A DNA stretch of 64,000 bases from an uncultured Pseudomonadales bacterium (GTDB lineage Bacteria > Pseudomonadota > Gammaproteobacteria > Pseudomonadales > Porticoccaceae): contig OX044363.1 in NCBI GenBank assembly GCA_943846685.1, forward strand, positions 1,096,001 through 1,160,000. The letters are read 5' to 3'. Shown here in pieces: positions 37,595 to 46,641 of this stretch. The position numbers and the translations under genes are program-made. Every line of letters begins with the position of its first letter. Position 1 is the stretch's first letter. Under the pieces are notes generated by a model. The model was not told the origin of the DNA and searched no databases. It saw only the letters and a program-made list of their open reading frames with translations.

Positions 37595-37623
37595 TTGACA
37601 CTGTCAAGATGTGTTGCTACATT
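37595..37623 (+). promoter_or_regulatory. tetR promoter with embedded palindrome, predicted leaderless
   Basis: TTGACA at 37595-37600 and TACATT at 37618-37623 are 17 bp apart. The -35 box is half of the palindrome TTGACA-C-TGTCAA (37595-37607). A start point 6-7 bp after the -10 box falls on the ATG at 37630, and no ribosome site precedes that ATG. This predicts a leaderless mRNA and autorepression by the encoded TetR protein. It also lies between tetR and fadH. Confidence 0.5.
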
Positions 37624-37629
37624 GCTGGG

Positions 37630-38262
37630 ATGAACCTATCAGTTAATCAAGGCGCTGCTCAAGAAAACGCCCGCCCAAGCTACCATCACGGCGACCTGCG
37701 CCAGAGTTTATTAATGGCTGCCAAGTCACTAATCGCTGAGGCAGGTATAGAAAGTCTCTCTCTGCGCAAGTTGGCTGAGCGGGCCGGTGTCTCGCGAACT
37801 GCGCCTTATCACCATTTCTCGGATAAAAACGATCTGCTCTGTGCCATCGCTGCTGAGGGATTCTGCCGCCGCCATAAGGCTGCGGCCCAGGCCTTTGATA
37901 ATCCAGACTTGTCGCCCCGCGAGCAGTTTGAGCAGTTTATCTGTGGCTATATTAAGTTTGCCGCCGAAAACCCCGAAGAGTACGAGCTGATGTTTGGGCG
38001 CAATATCTGGAAGCAGAAAAATAGCACTCAGGAACTCCGTGATGTCGCCTATCCCTGCTTTCAGCATCAGCTTGAGATGATTCGCAGTTGGCAGCAGTGC
38101 GGTCTTATCGGCGGCGAAAGCGCTCTGCGAACCTCTCAGGTCATCTGGGGCACGGTGCACGGTATAGCCAAACTATGGATTGATGGGATTTATACTGATT
38201 TAGCTCAAATTGAGGAGGTCTCTCTCTGCGCAGTGAAAATGTTTGTTAATAAAACTGTCTAA
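37630..38262 (+). CDS. TetR-family transcriptional regulator
   Basis: The 210-residue protein has the TetR helix-turn-helix near residues 33-70 (ESLSLRKLAERAGVSRTAPYHHFSDKNDLLCAIAAEGF) and a C-terminal ligand domain with EFEQFICGYIKFAAENPEEYELMFG, like WHG-type TetR regulators. The open frame extends upstream to 37459, but the added 57 residues are hydrophobic and would overlap fadH. The ATG at 37630 fits the family length and the promoter. The effector may be an acyl-CoA or enone, inferred only from the divergent FadH-like gene. Confidence 0.88.
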   Translation: MNLSVNQGAAQENARPSYHHGDLRQSLLMAAKSLIAEAGIESLSLRKLAERAGVSRTAPYHHFSDKNDLLCAIAAEGFCRRHKAAAQAFDNPDLSPREQFEQFICGYIKFAAENPEEYELMFGRNIWKQKNSTQELRDVAYPCFQHQLEMIRSWQQCGLIGGESALRTSQVIWGTVHGIAKLWIDGIYTDLAQIEEVSLCAVKMFVNKTV

Positions 38263-38529
38263 CTGATTGTTTTTAAAACGCTTTGCCTTTCAGCGCACTT
38301 CTATAATCGTTAGTTACCTTCTTGATATTGGGGTAAGTGATTGATTCTTCGTATAAAAACCTGCAAATAAAACAACTTTATTTTTTGACATCATCAAAAA
38401 TGAGAACTACTTTTAACTAGCCTGTTAAGCAGTTATGTTTTTTAGTTTCAAAATATGGATTTGGTCGCAAATGCTTAGATTTTAAGTATCCCTGCGAAAT
38501 ATTAGTTTCAGGAGTTTGAGGAGTTAGAT

Positions 38530-39162
38530 ATGAATAAGAGTTTTGTAAAATTACTGCAGTCATTCGCAGGCGTAGCACTGTTATCAATGGCCAGTTTTTC
38601 GATGGCAGCAACCTACACATACGATTTTGATGCTGATGAAAATGAGCGTGGTGGTCAGCCGTTAAATTTTGGTGATCTCAATGTTTATGGTTACAAGAAC
38701 GGCAATGCTGCCAATGCCTATTTAGATAGTGGCAATCTTGCTGGTATGGGTGTTTGTGGGACTCTGCTTGATCAGCAGGACGGCACTAACTGGTGTAATC
38801 CAGCCAGTGACGACAATCTTCAGGTTGACGAAATGCTGGAGTTTGTTTTCGACAGCGCCAAGAATGTCTCTGTTGTTGGTGTTAATGGTGCTCACAAGCA
38901 TGCAAATGGTGCTTGGGTTAGTATTTGGACTGATACCCAAGGCTGGGATTATCTTCAGATTGCTGCAGATAAGATAACGCTAGGGTTTTATCTGACAACC
39001 TTGAAGATTTTTGGGCAAGGTGATTTTGGCTATAAAGCTGAAACAACAGCTAACCTCTATGTTGCAGGCATTAATGAAGTGCCAATTCCTGCTGCGGCTT
39101 GGTTGTTTGGTTCAGCACTCCTTGGTTTGACCGGATTGCGCCGCCGTAAAGTTGCCGCTTAA
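38530..39162 (+). CDS. Exported protein with VPLPA/PEP-CTERM-type sorting signal
   Basis: The 210-residue protein has a signal peptide (MNKSFVKLLQSFAGVALLSMASFSMAA). A beta-rich, Asn/Gly-rich body follows, with one Cys pair (VCGTLLDQQDGTNWC). The C-terminal tail has VPIPAAAWLFGSALLGLTG and then RRRK, which is the motif, hydrophobic helix and basic end of exosortase substrates (VPLPA variant). It is probably processed by an exosortase and placed on the cell surface or in extracellular polymer. The function of the body is unknown. A GAGGAG ribosome site and a strong terminator frame it as a single-gene unit. The 267 bp upstream hold only a TTTTTGA/TCAAAAA inverted repeat at 38382-38400. Confidence 0.85.
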   Translation: MNKSFVKLLQSFAGVALLSMASFSMAATYTYDFDADENERGGQPLNFGDLNVYGYKNGNAANAYLDSGNLAGMGVCGTLLDQQDGTNWCNPASDDNLQVDEMLEFVFDSAKNVSVVGVNGAHKHANGAWVSIWTDTQGWDYLQIAADKITLGFYLTTLKIFGQGDFGYKAETTANLYVAGINEVPIPAAAWLFGSALLGLTGLRRRKVAA

Positions 39163-39190
39163 GTTCTCGTTAAGCAATTAACTGCAAATA

Positions 39191-39219
39191 AAAAACCCCA
39201 GCATTGCTGGGGTTTTTTT
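39191..39219 (+). terminator. Rho-independent terminator after the sorting-signal gene
   Basis: The stem AAAAACCCCAGC and GCTGGGGTTTTT encloses the loop ATT, and seven Ts end the right arm. It starts 29 bp after the stop. The A-run on the left arm suggests it could also serve the minus-strand lipoprotein gene that ends at 39264. Confidence 0.92.
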
Positions 39220-39263
39220 GTTTAAGATGGATTTCTAAATAACTGTTTAGAAATAAGGTGCAG

Positions 39264-39533
39264 TTATTTATTCATCATCTTGTCGACGGACTCGGAGAGG
39301 TCTTCTTCAGCGCTGTCAGACATTTCTTCCATCATCTCATCCATGCTGTCAGACGCATCATCAATTACCTCTTCGATGGTTTCCATGGCATCTTCGCTTG
39401 CCTCTTCAACCGTATCCATAACAGTTGATTCTTCTACGGCAGCTGGGCCATCAGTGGGTGAGTCACCGCTATCGCAGGCACTTAACCCAAGGGTTGCCAT
39501 AGCGGCAATCAGCAAAACGTGGTACTTCTTCAT
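39264..39533 (-). CDS. Small acidic lipoprotein of unknown function
   Basis: An 89-residue protein with a lipoprotein signal (MKKYHVLLIAAMATLGLSAC, lipobox LSAC with Cys20). The mature part is nearly all Glu, Asp, Ser and Met (TVEEASEDAMETIEEVIDDASDSMDEMMEEMSDSAEED) in a heptad-like helical pattern. It could be an anionic coiled-coil rod anchored in the outer membrane or a cation-binding peptide. No known family is recognised. An AGGAG-like site precedes the start. The 288 bp between this gene and tRNA-Leu hold no gene I can support. Confidence 0.8.
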   Translation of the reverse strand: MKKYHVLLIAAMATLGLSACDSGDSPTDGPAAVEESTVMDTVEEASEDAMETIEEVIDDASDSMDEMMEEMSDSAEEDLSESVDKMMNK

Positions 39534-39821
39534 ATCCTTACTCCTACCTAGTTGTTTGAATTATGTGAGAAAAATGTTGCTCCAATAAAGCATAGTCCAA
39601 GGCTATTAATAGTGGATGGTTATAAGCAATTTTTTTTATTGGCAGCTCTTGCAGCCGGTTATATTTCAATTTAAACCGTAATCTGAGATAAATAGGCTAA
39701 TTTTTTGTCGAAGTGGTTGCCGATTACAGGGTGCTGTGGCAAACTTCACGCCGCTTTTAACTGACCCCCTTCAACAACTGGGTGGATCCAGAGTTTTCCG
39801 TATTTTAAAAGCCCATTTTTT

Positions 39822-39906
39822 GCGAGTGTGGCGGAATTGGTAGACGCGCTAGATTTAGGTTCTAGTGTCTTAGGATGTGAGAGTTCGAGTCTCTCCACTC
39901 GCACCA
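39822..39906 (+). tRNA. tRNA-Leu (anticodon UAG)
   Basis: An 85-base class II tRNA with encoded CCA. Acceptor strands GCGAGTG and CACTCGC pair, the anticodon stem CTAGA/TCTAG holds the loop TTTAGGT with anticodon TAG at 39856-39858, and the long variable arm and the T arm GAGAGTTCGAGTCTCTC are clear. It reads CUN leucine codons. It lies 30 bp before tig, a common gammaproteobacterial order. Confidence 0.97.
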
Positions 39907-39936
39907 TTTTATCTAGTTTGATCAAGAGGAAAATCC

Positions 39937-41250
39937 ATGCAGGTTTCCATCGAATCGAGCACAGGTCTAGAGCGTCAGCTGAAGATCGGTGTTCCTGCCG
40001 ACCGTATTGAAAAAGAAGTCACTGAACGTCTCCAAAAAGCGACTAAGACAGTAAGAATCGCTGGCTTTCGCAAAGGCAAGGTACCTCTTAAAGTTGTTAA
40101 ACAGCAATATGGCAAAGGTGTTCGCCAAGAAGTAGTTGGCGAAGTGGTCAATTCGAGCTTCTACGAAGCTATCAAGCAAGAAGACTTAAATCCTGTAGGT
40201 CAGCCTCGTATCGATGATGTCACTGATGCTGAAGGTCAGGATCTGGAATATATTGCGGTCTTCGAAGTTTACCCGGAAGTTGCCCTAGCGGACTTGAGCA
40301 AGGTTTCTATCGCTCGTCCGGTAACCGATCTAAATGATTCTGATGTTGAGACTATGATCGAAGTGCTGCGCAATCAGCAGGCTACTTTTGATGTGGTTGA
40401 AAGACCCGCTGAAGAAGGTGATCAGGTTAATATCGATTATGTTGGCACCCAGAAGAAGGTTGAGTTTGCTGGTGGCAGCGCAGAAGCACAGGACCTGATT
40501 CTAGGTTCAAACAGCATGATTCCCGGGTTCGAAGATGGACTTGTGGGTGTGAGTGCTGGTGACGAAACTGTTCTCAAATTGAAATTCCCTAAAGATTATC
40601 ATGCTGAAGAGCTCAAAGGTAAGGCTGTACAGTTCGCTGTTAAGGTCAACTCTGTTGCTGCAAAGCAGATGCCTGAAATGGACGATGAGTTCTTCAAGCT
40701 CTACGGTGTTAGCGAAGGCGGCGAAGAGAAGTTCCGCGAAGATGTTCGCAATAATATGGAGCGTGAATTGCGCAATGCGATTCGCAACAAGGTAAAAAAC
40801 CGCGTTATGGATCAGTTATTTGATCTCAATAAGGTTGAGTTGCCAAAAGCTCTTATTAGCAATGAAATTACTCAGCTTAAGCAGCAGATGATCCAGCAGT
40901 TTGGCGGTGGCCAGCAGTTTGATCCAAGTATGTTGCCGGATGAGATGTTTACCGCCAAGGCCGAGCGCCGTGCAGCACTGGGCGTGATCGTCTCTGAAGT
41001 AGTTAAAGTTGAGGAACTCACTCCCGATGAAGATAGCGTGCGTGAAAGAATTAATGAAATTGCTTCAACTTATGATCAGCCAAAGGAAGTTGTCGACTAC
41101 TATTACAGTCAGCAGGAATTATTAAGCTCTGTTGAAGCGGTAGTGTTGGAAGATCAGGTCACTGAACTGGTGCTGTCAAAAGCGACAGTCAGTGAAGAGC
41201 CTCTCTCTTATGAAGAAGCAATCAAGCCTGATCCCGAAGCTGTCGCCTAA
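39937..41250 (+). CDS. tig: Trigger factor
   Basis: Trigger factor is the ribosome-bound chaperone and prolyl isomerase. The 437-residue protein has the ribosome-docking signature GFRKGKVP (about 44-51), an FKBP-type PPIase domain (about 160-245, EGDQVNIDYVGT to LKFPKDYHAEELKGKAVQFAVKV) and the C-terminal helical arms. The start follows AGAGGA. It heads the tig-clpP-clpX-lon quality-control block. Confidence 0.98.
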   Translation: MQVSIESSTGLERQLKIGVPADRIEKEVTERLQKATKTVRIAGFRKGKVPLKVVKQQYGKGVRQEVVGEVVNSSFYEAIKQEDLNPVGQPRIDDVTDAEGQDLEYIAVFEVYPEVALADLSKVSIARPVTDLNDSDVETMIEVLRNQQATFDVVERPAEEGDQVNIDYVGTQKKVEFAGGSAEAQDLILGSNSMIPGFEDGLVGVSAGDETVLKLKFPKDYHAEELKGKAVQFAVKVNSVAAKQMPEMDDEFFKLYGVSEGGEEKFREDVRNNMERELRNAIRNKVKNRVMDQLFDLNKVELPKALISNEITQLKQQMIQQFGGGQQFDPSMLPDEMFTAKAERRAALGVIVSEVVKVEELTPDEDSVRERINEIASTYDQPKEVVDYYYSQQELLSSVEAVVLEDQVTELVLSKATVSEEPLSYEEAIKPDPEAVA

Positions 41251-41438
41251 GCTTCTAACAGTTGCTGAAAGCTGATTAGAGATAACTGACTCTATAGAAG
41301 TCAGTTATTGACAATCTGCTGCTGGAGTAGAAAGATTTATGGCAGGGCAGTTAAGTCGAGATGTAAATCCGGTGTTTGACTGTCCTGCGTATATACTGGT
41401 GATCTTGAATCGAAGAAAAATACAATAGCGAGGAAGCA

Positions 41439-42074
41439 ATGAATTTTCAGCAGTCAAATATCGGCAGTATCCCCAACGATGTTCAAGCCAGTGGATTGGT
41501 TCCAATGGTGGTTGAGCAAACTTCTCGCGGTGAAAGAGCTTACGATATCTATTCGAGGCTATTAAAAGAGCGAGTGATCTTCTTGGTCGGTCAGGTTGAA
41601 GACCATATGGCCAATCTTATTGTCGCCCAGATGCTGTTTTTGGAATCTGAAAATCCAGACAAAGATATCCATCTCTATATCAACTCTCCCGGCGGATCAG
41701 TAACCGCAGGAATGTCTATTTACGACACCATGCAGTTTATCAAGCCAGATGTAAGCACTATGTGTATTGGTCAGGCTGCAAGTATGGGCGCTTTCCTATT
41801 AGCTGCCGGTGCCGAGGGCAAGCGTTACTGTCTACCCAATTCAAGAACCATGATTCACCAGCCAAGTGGCGGTGCTCAGGGTCAGGCGACGGATATTCAT
41901 ATTCAGTCCCAGGAAATTCTCAAGATCAAAGCGCGCCTTAACGATCTGATGGCCTCGCATACTGGCCAGCCAGTAGAGAAAGTCACCGAAGATACAGAGC
42001 GCGATAATTTTATGAGTGCAGAAGAATCCAAAGCCTATGGGCTGGTAGATGACGTGCTGGACAATCGTGGGTAG
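41439..42074 (+). CDS. clpP: ATP-dependent Clp protease proteolytic subunit
   Basis: ClpP forms the tetradecameric serine protease chamber served by ClpX. The 211-residue protein carries the nucleophile in [11 protein letters not shown] (Ser115) and the catalytic His in MIHQPSGG (His140). The pore-loop and oxyanion segment [11 protein letters not shown] is present. The first 30 residues include a short propeptide. It is 189 bp after tig and 69 bp before clpX. Confidence 0.98.
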   Translation: MNFQQSNIGSIPNDVQASGLVPMVVEQTSRGERAYDIYSRLLKERVIFLVGQVEDHMANLIVAQMLFLESENPDKDIHLYINSPGGSVTAGMSIYDTMQFIKPDVSTMCIGQAASMGAFLLAAGAEGKRYCLPNSRTMIHQPSGGAQGQATDIHIQSQEILKIKARLNDLMASHTGQPVEKVTEDTERDNFMSAEESKAYGLVDDVLDNRG

Positions 42075-42142
42075 AGGCGCTAGTCTTTCCTTTATAGGTT
42101 GTTGTTTTTTATCGGTTTTGTGGGTTTTTCAGGAGTTAGGTT

Positions 42143-43429
42143 ATGAGTGATAGTGACACTATGGATGAAGGCGGGAAACTGCTCTTCTGTTCGTTCTGTG
42201 GAAAAAATCAGAATGAAGTGCGCCGTCTAATTGCCGGCCCTTCTGTGTATATCTGTGATGAATGTGTCGATCTCTGCAACGATATAATCACTGAAGAATC
42301 CGTGGTTGCCGAGTCCGGTGAGAGCAGCGATCGTCTGCCCATACCCGCTGAGATCAAAGGTAACCTCGATGAGTATGTTATTGGTCAAGAGCGCGCCAAA
42401 AGAATCTTATCGGTAGCGGTATACAACCACTACAAGCGACTGCAGGTTAGTGAGGGCAGTTCAGACAGCTCCAACGTCGAATTAGGTAAAAGCAATATCC
42501 TCCTGATCGGTCCAACTGGTAGTGGTAAAACCCTGCTGGCTGAGACTCTCGCACGTATGCTCAATGTTCCCTTTACCATTGCTGATGCAACAACACTTAC
42601 CGAAGCTGGTTATGTGGGTGAAGACGTTGAGAACATTATCCAGAAGCTTTTGCAGAAATGTGATTACGATGTTGATAAGGCCCAGCGCGGCATTGTCTAT
42701 ATCGATGAGATCGACAAGATTTCCCGCAAGTCAGATAACCCCTCAATCACCCGTGATGTTTCTGGTGAAGGTGTTCAGCAGGCACTGCTGAAATTAATCG
42801 AAGGCACGGTTGCTTCGGTTCCCCCTCAGGGTGGTCGCAAGCATCCCCAGCAAGAATTCCTTCAGGTTGATACATCGAATATCCTGTTTGTTTGTGGCGG
42901 CGCATTTGCCGGACTTGAAAAAGTCATTCGCGAGCGTTCAGAGAAGGGTGGCATCGGCTTTAAAGCTGAGGTTAATAGTAAAGACAGCCAGAAGTCGATT
43001 GGTGAAACCTTGCTCGACGTGCAGCCCAGTGATCTGATTGGCTACGGTTTGATTCCCGAGTTTATCGGTCGTCTTCCGGTAGTGGCAACACTGCAGGAAC
43101 TGGATCGTGATGCGCTGGTCAATATTCTGGTTGAACCCAAGAACGCCCTGTTCAAACAATACCAGTCGCTGTTTGCGATGGAAGATGTCGATCTTGATCT
43201 GCGTCCCGATGCGCTAAATGCCATCGCCGATAAAGCCATTGAGAGAAAGACCGGTGCCCGAGGCCTGCGCTCAATTCTTGAGACAGTACTACTAGACACT
43301 ATGTACAAGATTCCTTCGGAAACTGATGTTGTCAAAGTGGTTGTCGATGCCGCGGTGATCAATGGTGAAAACGAACCATTGCTTGTCTACGAGCAGAATG
43401 AGCAGAAGTCAGGTACTGATGAGGCCTAG
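42143..43429 (+). CDS. clpX: Clp protease ATP-binding subunit ClpX
   Basis: ClpX unfolds substrates for ClpP. The 428-residue protein has the N-terminal zinc-binding domain ([30 protein letters not shown], four Cys), Walker A GPTGSGKT (about 120), Walker [11 protein letters not shown], the pore loop region GYVGEDVE, the ClpP-binding IGF loop ([11 protein letters not shown]), and the sensor-2 [11 protein letters not shown] terminator follows, so lon has its own promoter. Confidence 0.98.
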   Translation: MSDSDTMDEGGKLLFCSFCGKNQNEVRRLIAGPSVYICDECVDLCNDIITEESVVAESGESSDRLPIPAEIKGNLDEYVIGQERAKRILSVAVYNHYKRLQVSEGSSDSSNVELGKSNILLIGPTGSGKTLLAETLARMLNVPFTIADATTLTEAGYVGEDVENIIQKLLQKCDYDVDKAQRGIVYIDEIDKISRKSDNPSITRDVSGEGVQQALLKLIEGTVASVPPQGGRKHPQQEFLQVDTSNILFVCGGAFAGLEKVIRERSEKGGIGFKAEVNSKDSQKSIGETLLDVQPSDLIGYGLIPEFIGRLPVVATLQELDRDALVNILVEPKNALFKQYQSLFAMEDVDLDLRPDALNAIADKAIERKTGARGLRSILETVLLDTMYKIPSETDVVKVVVDAAVINGENEPLLVYEQNEQKSGTDEA

Positions 43430-43478
43430 ATCTAGATTTCGGCACTGCTTCTTCTAAAGGCAGCAACCTGAAAGCAAC

Positions 43479-43508
43479 AAAAAGGTGACGACAGTCGCCT
43501 TTTTTTTC
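43479..43508 (+). terminator. Rho-independent terminator after clpX
   Basis: The stem AAAAAGGTGAC and GTCGCCTTTTT (one G-T pair) encloses GACA and runs into eight Ts. It closes the tig-clpP-clpX unit. The 170 bp beyond it, before lon, show only weak promoter-like boxes. Confidence 0.9.
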
Positions 43509-43681
43509 GCCAGTCAAAACCTCTCGACCTCTTCATGCGTAATTAATGGGCACTATTTGCGTTTATGCTTCACTGCAAGGTTGTTTTTAGCGTGCGCGTC
43601 CCAATATAAAAGTCTAATCTACTAATAAGACCGTTTTTTTAAAACGGTATTCTGCCCAGTTTCAGATAACCAGAGGTAACA

Positions 43682-46099
43682 ATGGCTGCTAATCCAGTTG
43701 AGTCAAAAGATACAATCTACCCACTTTTACCCTTGCGTGATGTGGTTGTTTATCCGCATATGGTCGTGCCGCTTTTTGTTGGCCGAGAGAAGTCTATTCT
43801 GGCACTTGAAGATGCCATGGAAAAAAACAAGCAAGTTATTTTGGTCGCGCAGAAAAATCCCGCTGAGGATAATCCTAAATTAGAGGATATCTATGCCGTG
43901 GGTACCCTGGCGACTATTCTGCAAATGCTGAAGTTACCCGACGGCACCTTAAAAGTTCTTGTCGAAGGCGTGAGTCGAGTCAGCCTCGAGAACGTTGTGG
44001 AAGACGATGCCGAGTTTATGCAGACACAGGCAACAGCCCTGCCCAGCGGTGATCTGGATGAGCGAGAAGCTGATGTGCTGATGCGTTCGGCAATATCCCT
44101 ATTCGAGCAATACGTTAACTTAAGTAAAAAGATACCCGCTGAAGTTATAGCCACTGTAAGCGCTATTGAAGACGCCAACCGTCTCGCCGATACGCTTGCC
44201 TCGCATATGAACCTGAATATCGAACAGAAGCAGGACGTGCTAGAGGTCGCCGATCTCACTGAGCGCTTTGAGCATCTGATGGGTTTGATGGAGTCTGAGA
44301 TTGATCTGTTCCAAATCGAGCAGCGAATTCGCGGCCGAGTTAAGAAGCAGATGGAGAAAAGCCAGCGCGAGTATTATCTAAATGAGCAGATGAAGGCGAT
44401 TCAAAAGGAGCTGGGCGATATTGATGATGAGGGTTCGGAGCTCGATCAGTTGGAAAAGAAAGTCGCCGAAGTGGGTATGCCCAAAGCGGCACTGGAAAAA
44501 ACCCAGTCGGAAGTCAGCAAGCTAAAAATGATGTCGCCAATGTCCGCTGAAGCCTCAGTGCTGCGCAATTATATTGACTGGATGATTGGTGTACCGTGGA
44601 AAAAGCGCAGCCGTGTAAAGCATGATCTGGTGGCAGCTAAGAGCACCCTCGATAAAGACCATCACGGTCTGGAAGAGGTCAAAGAGCGCATCCTCGAGTT
44701 TCTTGCGGTTCAGCAACGAGTTAAGAAATTAAAAGGTCCAGTGCTGTGTTTGGTAGGGCCTCCAGGTGTGGGTAAGACCTCGCTGGGAGAATCTATCGCC
44801 AGAGCGACCGGTCGACAGTTTGTTCGTATGAGCCTAGGTGGTGTACGCGATGAAGCAGAGATTCGCGGTCATCGTCGAACCTATATTGGCTCATTGCCGG
44901 GCAAGGTGATTCAGAAGCTCTCGAAAGTGAAGGTCAAGAACCCCTTGTTCCTGCTCGATGAAATTGACAAGATGGGTATGGATCAGCGTGGCGATCCGGC
45001 TTCAGCACTGCTTGAAGTGCTGGACCCAGAGCAAAACCATACCTTTAATGACCACTACCTAGAGGTTGATTACGATCTCTCTGAAGTGATGTTTATCTGC
45101 ACCGCAAACTCGATGAATATTCCTGAGCCACTGCTCGACCGAATGGAAGTGATTCGTATCCCCGGTTATACCGAGGGTGAAAAAGTCGCCATTGCCGAAA
45201 AATACCTGGTGCCAAAACAGCGCAAGGCAAACGGCCTTAAAGACGATGAGCTGGCGATTAGTGAAGAGGCTCTTAGGGATGCAATCAGATACTACAGCCG
45301 TGAAGCCGGTGTTCGCGGTCTGGATCGCGATATAGCAAAGATATGCCGCAAAATTGTTACCGAACACGTTCGCGATGGCGTTGCCTCTACCGACAGCGTT
45401 GGTCCAGAGCAGTTGGAAAAGCTGCTGGGAGTAAGACGATTCGATTACGGCCGTGCCGAGGTTGAAAGTCAGGTAGGCCAGGTTACCGGTCTGGCTTGGA
45501 CGCAGGTTGGCGGCGAGTTGCTAACCATTGAGTCTGCTGCGATTCCCGGCAAGGGGCGGGTGATCAAAACAGGATCACTGGGCGATGTGATGCAGGAATC
45601 GATTCAGGCAGCGCTTACAGTCGTCAGAAGTCGTGCCAAAGCACTGGGAATTCGCAAAGACTTCCAACAGGAAAATGATTTGCATATTCACGTTCCCGAG
45701 GGAGCAACACCAAAAGATGGCCCTTCGGCCGGTGTGGGTATGTGTACGGCGCTAGTTTCTGTTTTAACCGGTATTCCAGTCAAATCCAATGTTGCCATGA
45801 CCGGTGAAATTACTCTGCGCGGGCAGGTGTTAAAGATCGGTGGTCTCAAGGAAAAATTGCTGGCAGCCCATCGCGGTGGCATTACCACGGTTATTATTCC
45901 TGACGATAATGGTAGTGATTTGAAGGAGATACCGGACAATATTAAAGCAGACCTTAAAATCTGTCAGGTTAAGTGGATCGATGAAGTTTTAGCCATAGCA
46001 TTGGAAAAACATCCAGAATCACTTAGCGAAGAAGAGTTTAATCGCAGTAGCACAACGCAGGAAAAAGACGATTCTTCCTCTAGGCCAAGCACACACTAG
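43682..46099 (+). CDS. lon: ATP-dependent protease Lon
   Basis: Lon degrades misfolded and regulatory proteins. The 805-residue protein has the substrate-binding N-domain (about 12-205), Walker A GPPGVGKTS (about 358-366), Walker B PLFLLDEIDK, and the protease domain with the Ser-Lys dyad (Ser682 in KDGPSAGVGMCTAL, Lys725 in GLKEKLLAAHRGG). A Ser-rich, His-ended tail follows. A GAGG site precedes the start. A heat-shock sigma promoter is expected from the family but is not convincing in the sequence. Confidence 0.98.
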   Translation: MAANPVESKDTIYPLLPLRDVVVYPHMVVPLFVGREKSILALEDAMEKNKQVILVAQKNPAEDNPKLEDIYAVGTLATILQMLKLPDGTLKVLVEGVSRVSLENVVEDDAEFMQTQATALPSGDLDEREADVLMRSAISLFEQYVNLSKKIPAEVIATVSAIEDANRLADTLASHMNLNIEQKQDVLEVADLTERFEHLMGLMESEIDLFQIEQRIRGRVKKQMEKSQREYYLNEQMKAIQKELGDIDDEGSELDQLEKKVAEVGMPKAALEKTQSEVSKLKMMSPMSAEASVLRNYIDWMIGVPWKKRSRVKHDLVAAKSTLDKDHHGLEEVKERILEFLAVQQRVKKLKGPVLCLVGPPGVGKTSLGESIARATGRQFVRMSLGGVRDEAEIRGHRRTYIGSLPGKVIQKLSKVKVKNPLFLLDEIDKMGMDQRGDPASALLEVLDPEQNHTFNDHYLEVDYDLSEVMFICTANSMNIPEPLLDRMEVIRIPGYTEGEKVAIAEKYLVPKQRKANGLKDDELAISEEALRDAIRYYSREAGVRGLDRDIAKICRKIVTEHVRDGVASTDSVGPEQLEKLLGVRRFDYGRAEVESQVGQVTGLAWTQVGGELLTIESAAIPGKGRVIKTGSLGDVMQESIQAALTVVRSRAKALGIRKDFQQENDLHIHVPEGATPKDGPSAGVGMCTALVSVLTGIPVKSNVAMTGEITLRGQVLKIGGLKEKLLAAHRGGITTVIIPDDNGSDLKEIPDNIKADLKICQVKWIDEVLAIALEKHPESLSEEEFNRSSTTQEKDDSSSRPSTH

Positions 46100-46266
46100 T
46101 GTTAAAGAATTTACCGATTTCGTCAAACGGAGCTTGACCCGCTAAATAGCTATTGGTATAACGTACGCAAGAAAGTGCTCGAGGCCATATGTTTAGCGAG
46201 TTTGGCTCCTAAAAATACACTTTCTTTCTGACTAGGAAATACTAACTCTAAGAAAAGGGGAATACC

Positions 46267-46539
46267 GTGAATAAATCTGAACTTATCGACGCAATCGCTG
46301 CTGGCGCAGACATCTCTAAAGCATCTGCTGGACGTGCACTTGATTCAGCACTGGAAGCAGTAACAGGATCACTAAAAAATGGCGACCAGGTATCTCTGGT
46401 TGGTTTTGGTACTTTTTCTGTAAAGCACCGCGCAGCACGTGCAGGCCGTAACCCGCAGACTGGTCAAGAGATCCAGATCAAAGCTGCTAACGTGCCTAGC
46501 TTCAAAGCTGGTAAGGCTCTAAAAGATTCTGTAAATTAA
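46267..46539 (+). CDS. hupB: DNA-binding protein HU-beta
   Basis: The 90-residue nucleoid protein begins [27 protein letters not shown] and carries the beta-arm signature [25 protein letters not shown] (about 45-69) that inserts Pro into the DNA minor groove. The preceding 167 bp separate it from lon, and a terminator follows directly. Order lon-hupB-ppiD is as in E. coli. Confidence 0.98.
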   Translation: MNKSELIDAIAAGADISKASAGRALDSALEAVTGSLKNGDQVSLVGFGTFSVKHRAARAGRNPQTGQEIQIKAANVPSFKAGKALKDSVN

Positions 46540-46567
46540 TTTACAGCTAGTCTTTTTGCTTTAAGTG

Positions 46568-46594
46568 AAGGCGCATCGGTGATGCGCCTTTTTT
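46568..46594 (+). terminator. Rho-independent terminator after hupB
   Basis: A perfect 10-bp stem, AAGGCGCATC and GATGCGCCTT, encloses GGT and is followed by TTTT. It separates hupB from ppiD. Confidence 0.92.
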
Positions 46595-46641
46595 AATATT
46601 ATAAAAAACAGATGATTACAATCTGAAATGGGGATAGAAAC

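Noticed and set aside
43540-43640. Heat-shock sigma promoter for lon
   Set aside because: A CCCAATAT box is present, but no acceptable -35 box lies at the right distance.
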